Shown here piece by piece: positions 43,231-52,113 of a DNA stretch of 64,000 nt (position 1 is the first letter of the stretch; each line of letters opens with the position of its first letter). Source of the stretch: Candidatus Dependentiae bacterium (GTDB taxonomy: Bacteria > Babelota > Babeliae > Babelales > RVW-14); NCBI GenBank assembly GCA_018266175.1, contig JAFEAY010000016.1, positions 25,889 to 89,888 on the forward strand. The letters are read 5' to 3'. Both the position numbers and the translations under genes were made by a program. The notes beneath the pieces were generated by a model that saw nothing but the letters and a program-made list of their open reading frames with translations, had not been told where the DNA came from and made no database searches.

Positions 43231-44100
43231 ATGAAAAATTTAACAAAAGTTATTTTATTAGGACTCATTTGCTGCATTACATCAAATCTTTATGGTGATA
43301 TCGTATACCGGTTAGCAAGAAAAGCTGATATTGATCAGCTCCTCAGGCTTCAGGCTGCTATTGCCGAATCTGCTGAAGACAGCGCAAAACTTGTTGTATT
43401 TCCTGAACACGTACGATATACAATTCTTGAAGAAGCAATATCACGCGGTCGACTTTTTGTAGCAACAGAAAATTTCGATATTATCTCTTTTTTAAAACTC
43501 TACATTATTGAAAGCCAAAAAGAATTACACGAACTTTTGATCAACGAGCTACGATGTTATCAGCAAGATGGAGCAGCTATAACACAATCTTCGCTTCAAA
43601 CGTGTATCAGCCAAACCGATGACCCTACCTTTTCACCGATGCATAATGCCGATGGATCAGATATAGAAGTCACCCCTTTCAAAATTCATCATCGACAAAC
43701 ATTCCTTTATTATGGCGGCGCATATACAATGCCAGATAAACGTGGGCAGCGACACGGAAGTCTTCTTTTAAGAAATGCATTTGGATTGATTAGAGATAAT
43801 GTCAGCGCTCATATTACAAAAAATAAATCAACCCAACTTATTCTGACCTACGGACAAGTTCTTGCAAATCAAAGAAACACCCTCATGCGAAGAGAATTTG
43901 TAAAAGAAATTCCACAGATTCATAATAAGCTCTTTACACCAGCACCTCGAGCAGTTGTAGTTTCTCAATATGTTTACGAAGCCTGTATGCCAGCCTTTAC
44001 CGAAGAAATGGAAACGCTCCCTGATTCTGAAGAGCGAGAAGGGTGCGGTAATTTAATTGTCTATAACCTACCGATACGAGATTTGACTGTTTCGCAGTAA
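43231..44100 (+). CDS. exported GNAT-like acetyltransferase
   Basis: 289 residues from the ATG at 43231 (AAGGA upstream; a TTG at 43141 opens the frame). Signal peptide MKNLTKVILLGLICCITSNL. After it, VYRLARKADIDQLLRLQAAI is the usual first strand and helix of GNAT domains. YYGGAYTMPDKRGQRHGSLL matches the acetyl-CoA-binding motif A (Q/R-x-x-G-x-G/S). An acetyltransferase with a signal peptide is unusual, since acetyl-CoA is cytosolic; it may act in the host. Family call moderate. Confidence 0.65.
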   Translation: MKNLTKVILLGLICCITSNLYGDIVYRLARKADIDQLLRLQAAIAESAEDSAKLVVFPEHVRYTILEEAISRGRLFVATENFDIISFLKLYIIESQKELHELLINELRCYQQDGAAITQSSLQTCISQTDDPTFSPMHNADGSDIEVTPFKIHHRQTFLYYGGAYTMPDKRGQRHGSLLLRNAFGLIRDNVSAHITKNKSTQLILTYGQVLANQRNTLMRREFVKEIPQIHNKLFTPAPRAVVVSQYVYEACMPAFTEEMETLPDSEEREGCGNLIVYNLPIRDLTVSQ

Positions 44101-44118
44101 GTTTGACTTGCATTGAAA

Positions 44119-44182
44119 TTTGCTTGTAGTCACTAGCAAAACATGGTAACTTTCACTGACGAATAAGCTGACTACAAGCAAA
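44119..44182 (+). promoter_or_regulatory. 14-bp perfect inverted repeat upstream of the ABC operon
   Basis: TTTGCTTGTAGTCA (44119-44132) and TGACTACAAGCAAA (44169-44182) are perfect complements 36 bases apart. A possible promoter, TTGTAG (44125-44130) -16 bases- TAACTT (44147-44152) with TGG before it, lies in and between the arms, as expected of an operator pair. The second arm ends 22 bases before the start codon. Confidence 0.55.
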
Positions 44183-44204
44183 ATCTGACCTTTTTAAGGA
44201 AACT

Positions 44205-45260
44205 ATGAAACGGATTATTTATACAACAAGTGTCATATTCAATATATTGTGCGTGGTTCTTATTGGTTACGTCTACCTAGACAGATCATCAACGCCACAT
44301 GTTGCACCTGTTCACATTGCAGCACAAGAACAGCAATCTGCTGCTGATGGCAAACCATTTAGAGTTGCAGTTTTTACACCATCAACTCACCCTTCGCTTG
44401 AAAAAATTCAAGAAGGATTTTGTGATGGCCTTGTTAAAAAATATGGACTCAATTGTTCATTTGACGTCTACAATGCTAATGGTAATCGCACACTGATGCA
44501 TGCCCAAGCAGAAGAAATTGTTCAAAATTCGTACGATTTGATTTTTACGATCGGAGCAATGACCACACAAATGGCAAAAGAAGTCTCTCTTAAAAAACAT
44601 AATTATACACCGATTGTTTTTGGTTTAGTTGCTCGTCCTGAAAAACTTAATCTTGTTGAGTCACGTGAACAATCAGGTAATCACCTCACCGGCCTTACTG
44701 CCGATCCGGATTACCATTTCCAAATGAACATGCTCCATTTCTTAAAGCCTGATATTAAAAAAATCCTGCTTGTTTATGATCCAACACAGTCCTCCGGCCT
44801 TGAATACGATAAAAATGTTGTAGAAGAAATATTAACCAATCTTGGAATCACGTTAACCGCTGTTGAAGTTTATAAGACCAACGAAGTCTATTCAAAAATT
44901 TCGGCATTGGTTGACACCGTTGATGCGGTACTTATCTTCAAAGACAATACTGTTGTTTCAAGTATTGATAGCTTGATTAAATTGTGTAATCGAGCAGGAG
45001 TTCCGTTGTGCACTACCGACCTTGATTCTGTTCCTAAAGGAGCTACCATAGGTTTTAGCGTTACATCTTATGATGCTGGCGTTGAAACTTCAGAAAAAGC
45101 TTATGCTATTTTGGCGGAAGGAAAATCCCCTCATCAGGTACCGATTACCCAAGCAGAATGCTTTAAAACTATGATTAACGAAAAAGCAATGGAGCTTCAA
45201 AAATTTACTTTAGACACGCACCTTAAACAGCTCATTACCTCAATAGAAGTTATTCGCTAG
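44205..45260 (+). CDS. ABC transporter substrate-binding protein, TrpX/COG2984 type
   Basis: 351 residues. N-terminal membrane anchor or signal (IIYTTSVIFNILCVVLIGYV), then a type I periplasmic-binding fold: RVAVFTPSTHPSLEKIQEGF, AQAEEIVQNSYDLIFTIGAM, TPIVFGLVARPEKLNLV, KILLVYDPTQSSGLEYDKNV, TDLDSVPKGATIGFSVTSYD. This is the COG2984 family, whose studied members bind tryptophan or other aromatic amino acids. First gene of a four-gene operon with an aminoacylase-like enzyme, a permease and an ATPase. Confidence 0.88.
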   Translation: MKRIIYTTSVIFNILCVVLIGYVYLDRSSTPHVAPVHIAAQEQQSAADGKPFRVAVFTPSTHPSLEKIQEGFCDGLVKKYGLNCSFDVYNANGNRTLMHAQAEEIVQNSYDLIFTIGAMTTQMAKEVSLKKHNYTPIVFGLVARPEKLNLVESREQSGNHLTGLTADPDYHFQMNMLHFLKPDIKKILLVYDPTQSSGLEYDKNVVEEILTNLGITLTAVEVYKTNEVYSKISALVDTVDAVLIFKDNTVVSSIDSLIKLCNRAGVPLCTTDLDSVPKGATIGFSVTSYDAGVETSEKAYAILAEGKSPHQVPITQAECFKTMINEKAMELQKFTLDTHLKQLITSIEVIR

Positions 45261-45272
45261 GGTCAAAAAACT

Positions 45273-46445
45273 ATGATGATTGAATTTTTACAACGCTATC
45301 TTCAAATTGATACAACATTCCCTAATCCACGTTACCATGATGCTGTCCAACTATTTGCTCAGCAAGCAGCTCGTGATGGCTTTGATGTAAACGTTGTAGA
45401 ACTTTCATCTGGCTTCCCTTTTCTCATTATCAGCTATGAAGGTACCGATAAAGGGCTTCCATCTCTTGCGCTCAACCATCACATGGATGTTGCACTTGCA
45501 GACCCTACCTTGTGGAATAGTAACCCTTTTTCAGGAACTCTTAAAAATCAAGTTCTTTATGGACGCGGAGTTCAGGATATGAAGGGTGTTGGAGTGGTTC
45601 ATTATTTCGCACTTCAGCAACTCAAGCGAGAAGGGATAAAACCTCGTCGCTCAATTCATCTATTTGTTGCCCCAGACGAAGAACGCGGTGGCTTCAAAGG
45701 AACCAAGTTGTTCATTGAAACCCCTCAATTTAAAAAGCTTAATGTTGGGTTTGTTCTTGACGAAGCAATACCATCGGGAACTGAAGGAATGCTGCTTTTA
45801 AAAGTTTCTGAACGAAAACCAATTCATGCTCGCTTTACCGCAACAGGCGTTATGAGCCATGGATCACGCTTAGACAGCAAAAATCCAATTCATGATCTAA
45901 CACGATTTTTAGCCAAACTTGTTCAAATGCATCAAGAGCAAAATGCTCGCATGCATGATGAACCTGCAGGATTATTGCTTTCAGTTAATATCACATCAAT
46001 ACAATCGGGTGTTATGAAAAATGGTCAGGTTGCACTCAACGTTGTTCCCGATGTTGCTACAGCAACGATTGATATGCGTATACCTCCTCAAATACTCTTG
46101 AGTCAGGCACTTGAAAAACTTAACTCAGTTCTTACAGATTTTCCGACAATCACCATGAATGTTGAGGCAATTGCCAGCGACCGTGATGTAACAATTGATT
46201 ATAAAACTTCGTTTTATCATGCTGTAAACGCTGCCATTCAAGATTGTGGCTTAACAACGGTACCATTATTTGCTGAGTTTGCTTCAGACTTGCGTTTCTA
46301 TTTCGATCAAGGAATAGAAGGAATAGGGTTAACCCCGTTTACTACCGAAAACAACATCCACGGAAATAATGAGTCGGTTCCAGTTTCCGATATTGAGCTC
46401 GGAAAGTCGGTAATTTATCAAATTCTTAAAAGTTTTTGTGAGTAA
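45273..46445 (+). CDS. M20 metallopeptidase, aminoacylase-1-like
   Basis: 390 residues, cytoplasmic. Metal and catalytic residues are all visible: His/Asp in LNHHMDVALA, Asp in YGRGVQDMKGVGVVHYFALQ, Glu-Glu in VAPDEERGGFKGTKLF, Glu in GFVLDEAIPSG, and the late His in TTENNIHGNNESVPV. The GRG-QDMK, PDEERGG and F-LDE wording matches eukaryotic aminoacylase-1 (deacylates N-acyl amino acids) better than bacterial ArgE/DapE. It lies between the binding protein and the permease of an ABC importer, so the imported solute may be an N-acyl amino acid or small peptide. Substrate is inferred, not shown. Confidence 0.85.
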   Translation: MMIEFLQRYLQIDTTFPNPRYHDAVQLFAQQAARDGFDVNVVELSSGFPFLIISYEGTDKGLPSLALNHHMDVALADPTLWNSNPFSGTLKNQVLYGRGVQDMKGVGVVHYFALQQLKREGIKPRRSIHLFVAPDEERGGFKGTKLFIETPQFKKLNVGFVLDEAIPSGTEGMLLLKVSERKPIHARFTATGVMSHGSRLDSKNPIHDLTRFLAKLVQMHQEQNARMHDEPAGLLLSVNITSIQSGVMKNGQVALNVVPDVATATIDMRIPPQILLSQALEKLNSVLTDFPTITMNVEAIASDRDVTIDYKTSFYHAVNAAIQDCGLTTVPLFAEFASDLRFYFDQGIEGIGLTPFTTENNIHGNNESVPVSDIELGKSVIYQILKSFCE

Positions 46446-46450
46446 AAACT

Positions 46451-47344
46451 ATGCAAGCCCTTGGAATCATATTTGAACAAACACTTATTTATCTCCCTCT
46501 TGTACTGGGAGCTTATTGTTCAATTTCGTTGGTTAAAGTACCCGATTTGAGCATAGAAGCTGCCTATGTTTTTGGTGCAATATTAGGAGCAAAAACACTT
46601 TCTTTTACTCACCACTTGCAAGGATGGATCTGCATGCTTGCAGTTGTTTGTGCAAGCCTTATTGGAGGACTTGCTGTTGGACTTGTTTCGGCGATGCTTA
46701 CAAAAGTTGCACGACTTCCTCATCTTCTTTCCGCTATCTTAACCGTAGGGCTTTTTCACGGTATTAATCAATTTGTTTTAGGCACCGCAAACTTTTCGCT
46801 GAGCTCTTTTAAAAATCCACTCATCATGAGTTCGATTCCTTCAATAAACCCAGAGCTCTTGATGCTCTGTCTTATTGGGTCGTTGCTCATGCTAATTATG
46901 TTTTTCTTTTTAAAAACTCAACTTGGCCTGTCTCTTGCAGTCTATGGTAATAACCCACGATTCTTTGATCACTACCACGTCTCAGGGTCTTTTGTATTTT
47001 TTGTTGGACTTGGCCTTGGCAATGCGCTCGCTGGACTTTCTGGATATTTCTTTGCACAAACCAGCAGCTTTACCGATGTAGGATCGGGTTTTGGAATTAT
47101 TCTTTTTTGCGTTACAGCACTCATTTTAGGCAGAACATTTATTCCAAGTAAAAAGCCAATACATTTAGCTATTCCGCTTGTTGGGGTATTTAGCTACTGC
47201 GCGCTCCAGCAACTGCTTCTTAAAGTTGGATTCAACCTCAAGTATTTTACGATGATTCAATCACTGATTGTGCTGTGCATTTTGATTAACAAATATCGTT
47301 CGAAATCAACAACCGAACAGACAACTGATAACCTGGGGGTTTAA
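46451..47344 (+). CDS. ABC transporter permease, TrpY/COG4120 type
   Basis: 297 residues with 8-9 hydrophobic spans; LVLGAYCSISLVKVPDLSIE near the N-terminus and HLLSAILTVGLFHGIN are typical of the permease family paired with COG2984 binding proteins. Starts 5 bases after the peptidase stop and 3 bases before the ATPase gene, so a tight operon. Confidence 0.85.
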   Translation: MQALGIIFEQTLIYLPLVLGAYCSISLVKVPDLSIEAAYVFGAILGAKTLSFTHHLQGWICMLAVVCASLIGGLAVGLVSAMLTKVARLPHLLSAILTVGLFHGINQFVLGTANFSLSSFKNPLIMSSIPSINPELLMLCLIGSLLMLIMFFFLKTQLGLSLAVYGNNPRFFDHYHVSGSFVFFVGLGLGNALAGLSGYFFAQTSSFTDVGSGFGIILFCVTALILGRTFIPSKKPIHLAIPLVGVFSYCALQQLLLKVGFNLKYFTMIQSLIVLCILINKYRSKSTTEQTTDNLGV

Positions 47345-47347
47345 GTC

Positions 47348-48064
47348 ATGAGCTATAAAAACAGTTCTTTGCAGTTAAACCAGGTTTCATTTCAATTCAC
47401 TCCACAATCATCATTTTTCTTTAACGATTTATCGGTAACTTTTTCACCACGAGCTGTCCATTTTATTCAAGGACAAAATGGTGTTGGTAAATCGACATTT
47501 TTTAGAATTTTGCAGGGGAAAATAGATCATACAGAACAAGCATCTGGCTCTATTATACTCAATGGCATTTCATACAATCTTGCAAACTCATCCGCTTATG
47601 AATTAGCTCAGCACATTAAATTTGTACAGCAAAAGTTTGATACAATGCTTGCTGACCAATTTACATTTGAAGAAAATTTACGCTGCGCTGCATTGCCAAA
47701 ATATCCAATACTTGCAGGCTTACCAAATCACGCTCCAATTCCACCGTTTATCTCTCGTTTTGGCATCGATCCAAAACAACCAGTTAAATCTCTTTCTGGT
47801 GGGCAGCGCCAGATTCTTGCAATCTTAATGGCACTCCAAAAGCCAACACACATCTTGCTGCTCGATGAACCGACAGCGGCACTTGATATGAAAAATGCGC
47901 ACATGGTTATGGAGTTTTTACATGAACTTGTAAGCGCAACAGGAATTACTGTTTTGATTATTTGCCACAACCCAGAACTTGTTAAAGCCTATGCTAAACA
48001 CGGACATTTTTATATGACCGTTGACAGCAATCAATTACGCAGCATAGAGTTTGACCAAGAATAG
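47348..48064 (+). CDS. ABC transporter ATPase, TrpZ/COG1101 type
   Basis: 238 residues. Walker A GQNGVGKST, Q-loop KFVQQKFD, signature SLSGGQRQIL, Walker B ILLLDEPTAALD and H-loop IICHNPE are all intact. It powers the importer formed with the two preceding membrane and periplasmic genes. Confidence 0.92.
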   Translation: MSYKNSSLQLNQVSFQFTPQSSFFFNDLSVTFSPRAVHFIQGQNGVGKSTFFRILQGKIDHTEQASGSIILNGISYNLANSSAYELAQHIKFVQQKFDTMLADQFTFEENLRCAALPKYPILAGLPNHAPIPPFISRFGIDPKQPVKSLSGGQRQILAILMALQKPTHILLLDEPTAALDMKNAHMVMEFLHELVSATGITVLIICHNPELVKAYAKHGHFYMTVDSNQLRSIEFDQE

Positions 48065-48137
48065 TTTATCTTTCTTAGACGCACTTCCGCAAAGAAATTT
48101 CTCAAACTTATTAGTGCGCTACATTCAGAAAGGTTGT

Positions 48138-48701
48138 ATGTTTTTTTCTTCCGTATTGCAAAGAATACTTTTCATTTCGTTAATAGGGTCGTCAAGTCTA
48201 CACGGAGTGGTAAATCAGAATAATAAAGATTATTTTATTGAGGTTTCAGGTAGTAAGAAGCGCAAAAAGTTAGCCTTAATACGCAATATACTCAGCACAG
48301 CATCTCTGGAAGAAAAAATAGAACTTTTACATCATCAAAATAAATTTGGTGACACACCACTCCACAACGCGGCGCTCTATAAAAATGTCAACGCCGTAAT
48401 TTTATTTATCAAAAATGGAGCACAAGTTAATCAACAGAATTTATACGGAGATACCCCCCTCCACCACACTGCATTCTATGGGAACATACAAATAGCTCAT
48501 CTGCTCGTTGAAAATGGAGCGAATGTCAACCTACAAAACAGGCTTGGATATACCCCCCTTCATAACGCTATAATCAGTAAAAATTTAAATATTGTAATAT
48601 TACTCATTAAACTGAACGCTGATCTTCATATTAAAAATTGTAACAACAAATCATCTTTTGATTTATTAACTGAATATGGCATAGACAGCAATAAGCATTA
48701 A
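48138..48701 (+). CDS. exported ankyrin-repeat protein
   Basis: 187 residues from the ATG at 48138 (AAAGG upstream), giving a signal peptide (MFFSSVLQRILFISLIGSSS); the frame extends upstream into the ATPase gene. Residues ~85-185 hold three ankyrin repeats (GDTPLHNAALYKN, GDTPLHHTAFYGN, GYTPLHNAIISKN) and a degenerate fourth. A basic cluster SKKRKK precedes them, NLS-like. It overlaps the convergent SDR gene by 4 bases, so the two stop codons interleave. Host-protein binding is the likely role of such repeats. Confidence 0.8.
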   Translation: MFFSSVLQRILFISLIGSSSLHGVVNQNNKDYFIEVSGSKKRKKLALIRNILSTASLEEKIELLHHQNKFGDTPLHNAALYKNVNAVILFIKNGAQVNQQNLYGDTPLHHTAFYGNIQIAHLLVENGANVNLQNRLGYTPLHNAIISKNLNIVILLIKLNADLHIKNCNNKSSFDLLTEYGIDSNKH

Positions 48702-49558
48702 AGCCCACCCATCCAGTTGTACAAAGCATCAGGGCATATAGCTAAAGCCCATGCAACAAGCTGCTGACGCTTGGCAACATAGCGCACTTTTTCTTTATTT
48801 TTAATTGCATCAACAATATCACGTGCTGCTTGCTCTGCTGGGATTACCCAATAAGTTCCTGGCACTTCGCTGAATTTTTTTTGCTCAGTATCAACCCAAC
48901 CGGGCAAGATATCGGTTACGTAAATTGGTAGATTATTTTGAATAAACTTGTTACGCATACTTTCTAGATAACACGAAACAAATGCTTTTGCGGCACAATA
49001 AACAGGGCAACGTGCATCGCCTCGTAAAGCAGCAATTGATGAAATACCAACTAAGTGCCCTGATTTTTGTTGCTCAAAAAAATCCAGCGCAACTGTTGCT
49101 GCTGTATAAAATCCTGCAGCTTCAACACTAATCGTTTTTAAGTCGGCCTCCCATGTTTGGGGTCGACCATCTTGCACAGAGTTTGAAACATCATTAAACG
49201 AGCTAACACTCACGACCATCAAATCAAGACCTCCCATCTGAGCTATTAATTGCTTAAGCTGATCAGCTGCAATTTCGTGATCTGCAACATCAATACTGGC
49301 TTGGTATGTTTTTGTTACAATTTCTTCTGAAAGCGACTTGAGCAGATGCTCCCGCCTGCCAACAAGACCAACCTGATACCCTTCAAGAGCAAGCTGTTTG
49401 GCTACTTGTCGGCCAATACCCGATGTTGCCCCAACAACAATTGCTCGTTTTAGAGCCTGTTGCGGTGAAGCTTGATCTGGATATACGCTAGACATAGAAG
49501 CTGCTAACAAATTTGAGACAAGAAAGAGTAATATTAAATTGATGAACAGAGGCTTCAT
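48698..49558 (-). CDS. exported short-chain dehydrogenase/reductase
   Basis: 286 residues. Rossmann motif AIVVGATSGIGRQVAKQLAL, catalytic Ser in GISSIAAL and Tyr-x3-Lys in VYCAAKAFVSCYL: a classical SDR with NAD(P)H. It begins with a convincing signal peptide (MKPLFINLILLFLVSNLLAA), which is unusual because free NAD(P)H is cytosolic. RBS AAGGAG. Substrate unknown. It could act in the periplasm, be anchored by an uncleaved signal with a cytosolic active site, or be secreted. Confidence 0.85.
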   Translation of the reverse strand: MKPLFINLILLFLVSNLLAASMSSVYPDQASPQQALKRAIVVGATSGIGRQVAKQLALEGYQVGLVGRREHLLKSLSEEIVTKTYQASIDVADHEIAADQLKQLIAQMGGLDLMVVSVSSFNDVSNSVQDGRPQTWEADLKTISVEAAGFYTAATVALDFFEQQKSGHLVGISSIAALRGDARCPVYCAAKAFVSCYLESMRNKFIQNNLPIYVTDILPGWVDTEQKKFSEVPGTYWVIPAEQAARDIVDAIKNKEKVRYVAKRQQLVAWALAICPDALYNWMGGL

Positions 49559-49583
49559 ACGAATCTCCTTCTTATTTTAATAA

Positions 49584-50795
49584 CTACTGCTCAGTAAGCG
49601 CTTGAACTGGATTAAGCAATGATGCCCGGCGAGCAGGATAATACCCAAAAAATAAACCTATAAAAATAGTGATCAGAAAGCCAAGAATAATCGGCATTGT
49701 TTCAATAATCGCGGGCAATGAGGAAAAGTGTTCAAGCGCGTAAGCAACTCCTACCCCTGAGCCGACACCAAGAACTCCTCCAACCATACACAGCGCAACA
49801 GACTCAAGTAAAAATTGACGCAGAATTGTTTTGCTTGGAGCACCCAATGCCATTTTGATACCAATTTCTTTAGTTCGCTCTTGCACTGCAACAAGCATAA
49901 TATTCATGACGCCAATGCCACCAACCAATAACGCAATTGATGCTGCAATCAGCGCAAACAATCCAATAATTTTTGATCCACCCTCTGCAGCATCAGCCAT
50001 GCCTTGCGTATCCCACACCATAAAATCGTTAGGATCATTATCCTCAAGTCGATGCGAAGCACGTAAAATACGCGTTACTTGCCGCTTCACTATTTCATTA
50101 TCCAACTCATGATAGGTAGAAAAAGAGATTCCATGCACCGTGGTGCTTGAATATGAAAAATACTTTTGCATGGTCAAAAAGGGCATAACTACTTTAAGCT
50201 TTCCAATGTCCCAACGACGAGGAACTTTTGGTGGCATTAAAACACCTATTACTTTGAATGGAATTTTACCAACGCGAATAATTTGGCCAATTGGATACTG
50301 CCATTTGAATAAAGCATCTGAAGCTTCTTTATTGATGACAATAACGTTTTCTTTAAAAAGATCATGCTCATGCGTAAAGAAAGAACCCATCTCTATTTTT
50401 TCATCATTAATGGCGAAGCCGCTCTCACGCACACCTGCAATATCTGCTTCAAATTTATTTCCTTGAAACTCAATAATATTATGTGAACGAAGTAATGGTG
50501 AGATATGCTCAATTTTTTTACACTGCAAAGCAATAATATCGGTATCTTGAATAGTCAACGGAACATCAGGCTTAATTTTATTATGCGCAGCCCAGTTGCC
50601 AGACCATACATCAATTGAGCGCTCGCCATAAGAAAGAATTTGGTCTCGCGCTTTTTTTTGAGCACCAGAACCGATAGCGGTAGTCGCAATAATCCCAGCA
50701 ATACCTATCACGATACCAAGTACTGTTAACAGCGATCGACCTTTGTGATGGCCAATTGCACGCAGCGCCATACGAATAATCAGAGCAATATTCAT
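49584..50795 (-). CDS. MacB/FtsX-type ABC permease subunit (no ATPase domain)
   Basis: 403 residues. N-terminal transmembrane helix (ALRAIGHHKGRSLLTVLGIV), a large periplasmic MacB_PCD domain, then three helices with IGGIGVMNIMLVAVQERTKE-IGIKMALGA, the FtsX signature. In MacB the ATPase is fused at the N-terminus; here it is absent and not encoded nearby. It forms a pair with the adaptor 8 bases upstream. Confidence 0.88.
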   Translation of the reverse strand: MNIALIIRMALRAIGHHKGRSLLTVLGIVIGIAGIIATTAIGSGAQKKARDQILSYGERSIDVWSGNWAAHNKIKPDVPLTIQDTDIIALQCKKIEHISPLLRSHNIIEFQGNKFEADIAGVRESGFAINDEKIEMGSFFTHEHDLFKENVIVINKEASDALFKWQYPIGQIIRVGKIPFKVIGVLMPPKVPRRWDIGKLKVVMPFLTMQKYFSYSSTTVHGISFSTYHELDNEIVKRQVTRILRASHRLEDNDPNDFMVWDTQGMADAAEGGSKIIGLFALIAASIALLVGGIGVMNIMLVAVQERTKEIGIKMALGAPSKTILRQFLLESVALCMVGGVLGVGSGVGVAYALEHFSSLPAIIETMPIILGFLITIFIGLFFGYYPARRASLLNPVQALTEQ

Positions 50796-50803
50796 AGCGT
50801 TCC

Positions 50804-52024
50804 TTACAAACCACCGCCTAAGAATTTTTTGTATAATGCCTTCATTTCATCGGTCTGCTCAATGTCATGAACAACTTCATCGTTTTCAGAAAGGCCAGAA
50901 CAAATTTCAAAGTATGCTTGATCGTCAATACCAACACCGACTGCTTTTTCAATAAACGCTTTACCCTCAACCACCCACAATGTTTTTGTTGGGCATTGAC
51001 CAGTTTGTTTGAGCAGTTCTTTTTTCTTAGCTGCATCAAGTGGTTTACAGGAAAACCCAAGTTGCCCTGCTACATGCGTAAGCATTGCAGTGTTTAGCTG
51101 AAAAACGTATCCCGGAACAGCAAGGACATTTTTAGATTTACCAGCTTTGATTTTTGCATGAGCAGACATTCCAGGACGAAGTAAACGCTCATCATCTTTA
51201 ATAACAACAATTGTTTTATACGCAATAAATTGCTTTTGAGAACCTTGATCAACAATTGCTGGAAAATTTCCAACACGTTCAATTATACCCTTCCAAACCT
51301 TGTACGGGTAGGTATCGACAGAAATTTTTGCCTGTTGGCCAGCTTTTACATCGCCAACACGATTTTCATCAACAAGCAAAGTTACCCTCATTGTACGTAA
51401 GTCTTTTGCAATTTGACAGATAACAGATGGAGGTGAAACGACCGGCGAAACAGTTTCACCTTCGGTAATTGGAATATCAAGAACAATACCATCATGTGGC
51501 GCACGCACTTCGGTTTGCTTAAAAATAAAGAGCTCTTTATCATAGCTTGCTTGCAATCGCTTAACCTCTTCTTGAGCATCTTTGTATTGCTGTGTAATCC
51601 GATCAAATGAATCTTGTGCAAGCTGACCAGCTTTATGCAAAGACTCTTGTCGGTTAAAATTAAGTTTTAAATAATCGCGGAGAAGTATAGCTTTTTGAAG
51701 AAGAGCTTTCTGTTGCCTAACATCTGTATCACCACCTTTGTCATTTTCAAGAATAGCGAGCAACTGATTTTCTTTTATAAGTTCATCTTCTTTAACAAAA
51801 ATCTTTTTTACCGTTGCTTGGATCAGTGGGCCAATTTTTGATGTCCCCAGAGCCTCAAGTTTACCTTCGGCATTTACTAAACGGTAAACACTGCGGCGCT
51901 CCGGTTTTTGAGTACGAAACAGCTTGGCTTGCGGCTTGTTAAAAAACCGCTTATACCCAAACCAGCTAGCTCCTGCAAGAGCCGCTGCACCAATAACAAG
52001 GACAAATGCTTTAAAAACGTTCAT
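50804..52024 (-). CDS. MacA/HlyD-family periplasmic adaptor
   Basis: 406 residues. N-terminal anchor (VLVIGAAALAGASWFGY), barrel-sandwich/lipoyl halves (LIQATVKKIFVKEDELIKE and VRAPHDGIVLDIPITEGETV), a coiled-coil hairpin between them (~95-175), then the beta-barrel domain (RPGMSAHAKIKAGKSKNVLA). Links an inner-membrane transporter to an outer-membrane TolC-like channel. With the MacB-type permease it suggests export of a lipid, peptide or toxin. Confidence 0.9.
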   Translation of the reverse strand: MNVFKAFVLVIGAAALAGASWFGYKRFFNKPQAKLFRTQKPERRSVYRLVNAEGKLEALGTSKIGPLIQATVKKIFVKEDELIKENQLLAILENDKGGDTDVRQQKALLQKAILLRDYLKLNFNRQESLHKAGQLAQDSFDRITQQYKDAQEEVKRLQASYDKELFIFKQTEVRAPHDGIVLDIPITEGETVSPVVSPPSVICQIAKDLRTMRVTLLVDENRVGDVKAGQQAKISVDTYPYKVWKGIIERVGNFPAIVDQGSQKQFIAYKTIVVIKDDERLLRPGMSAHAKIKAGKSKNVLAVPGYVFQLNTAMLTHVAGQLGFSCKPLDAAKKKELLKQTGQCPTKTLWVVEGKAFIEKAVGVGIDDQAYFEICSGLSENDEVVHDIEQTDEMKALYKKFLGGGL

Positions 52025-52113
52025 AACATCACCAAGCTTAACTTTTTATCTTTTTTTATCTCAACTTCATGAGCTTACACGCTTTCATACCATTATAAAA
52101 CGGTTAGACGGCT

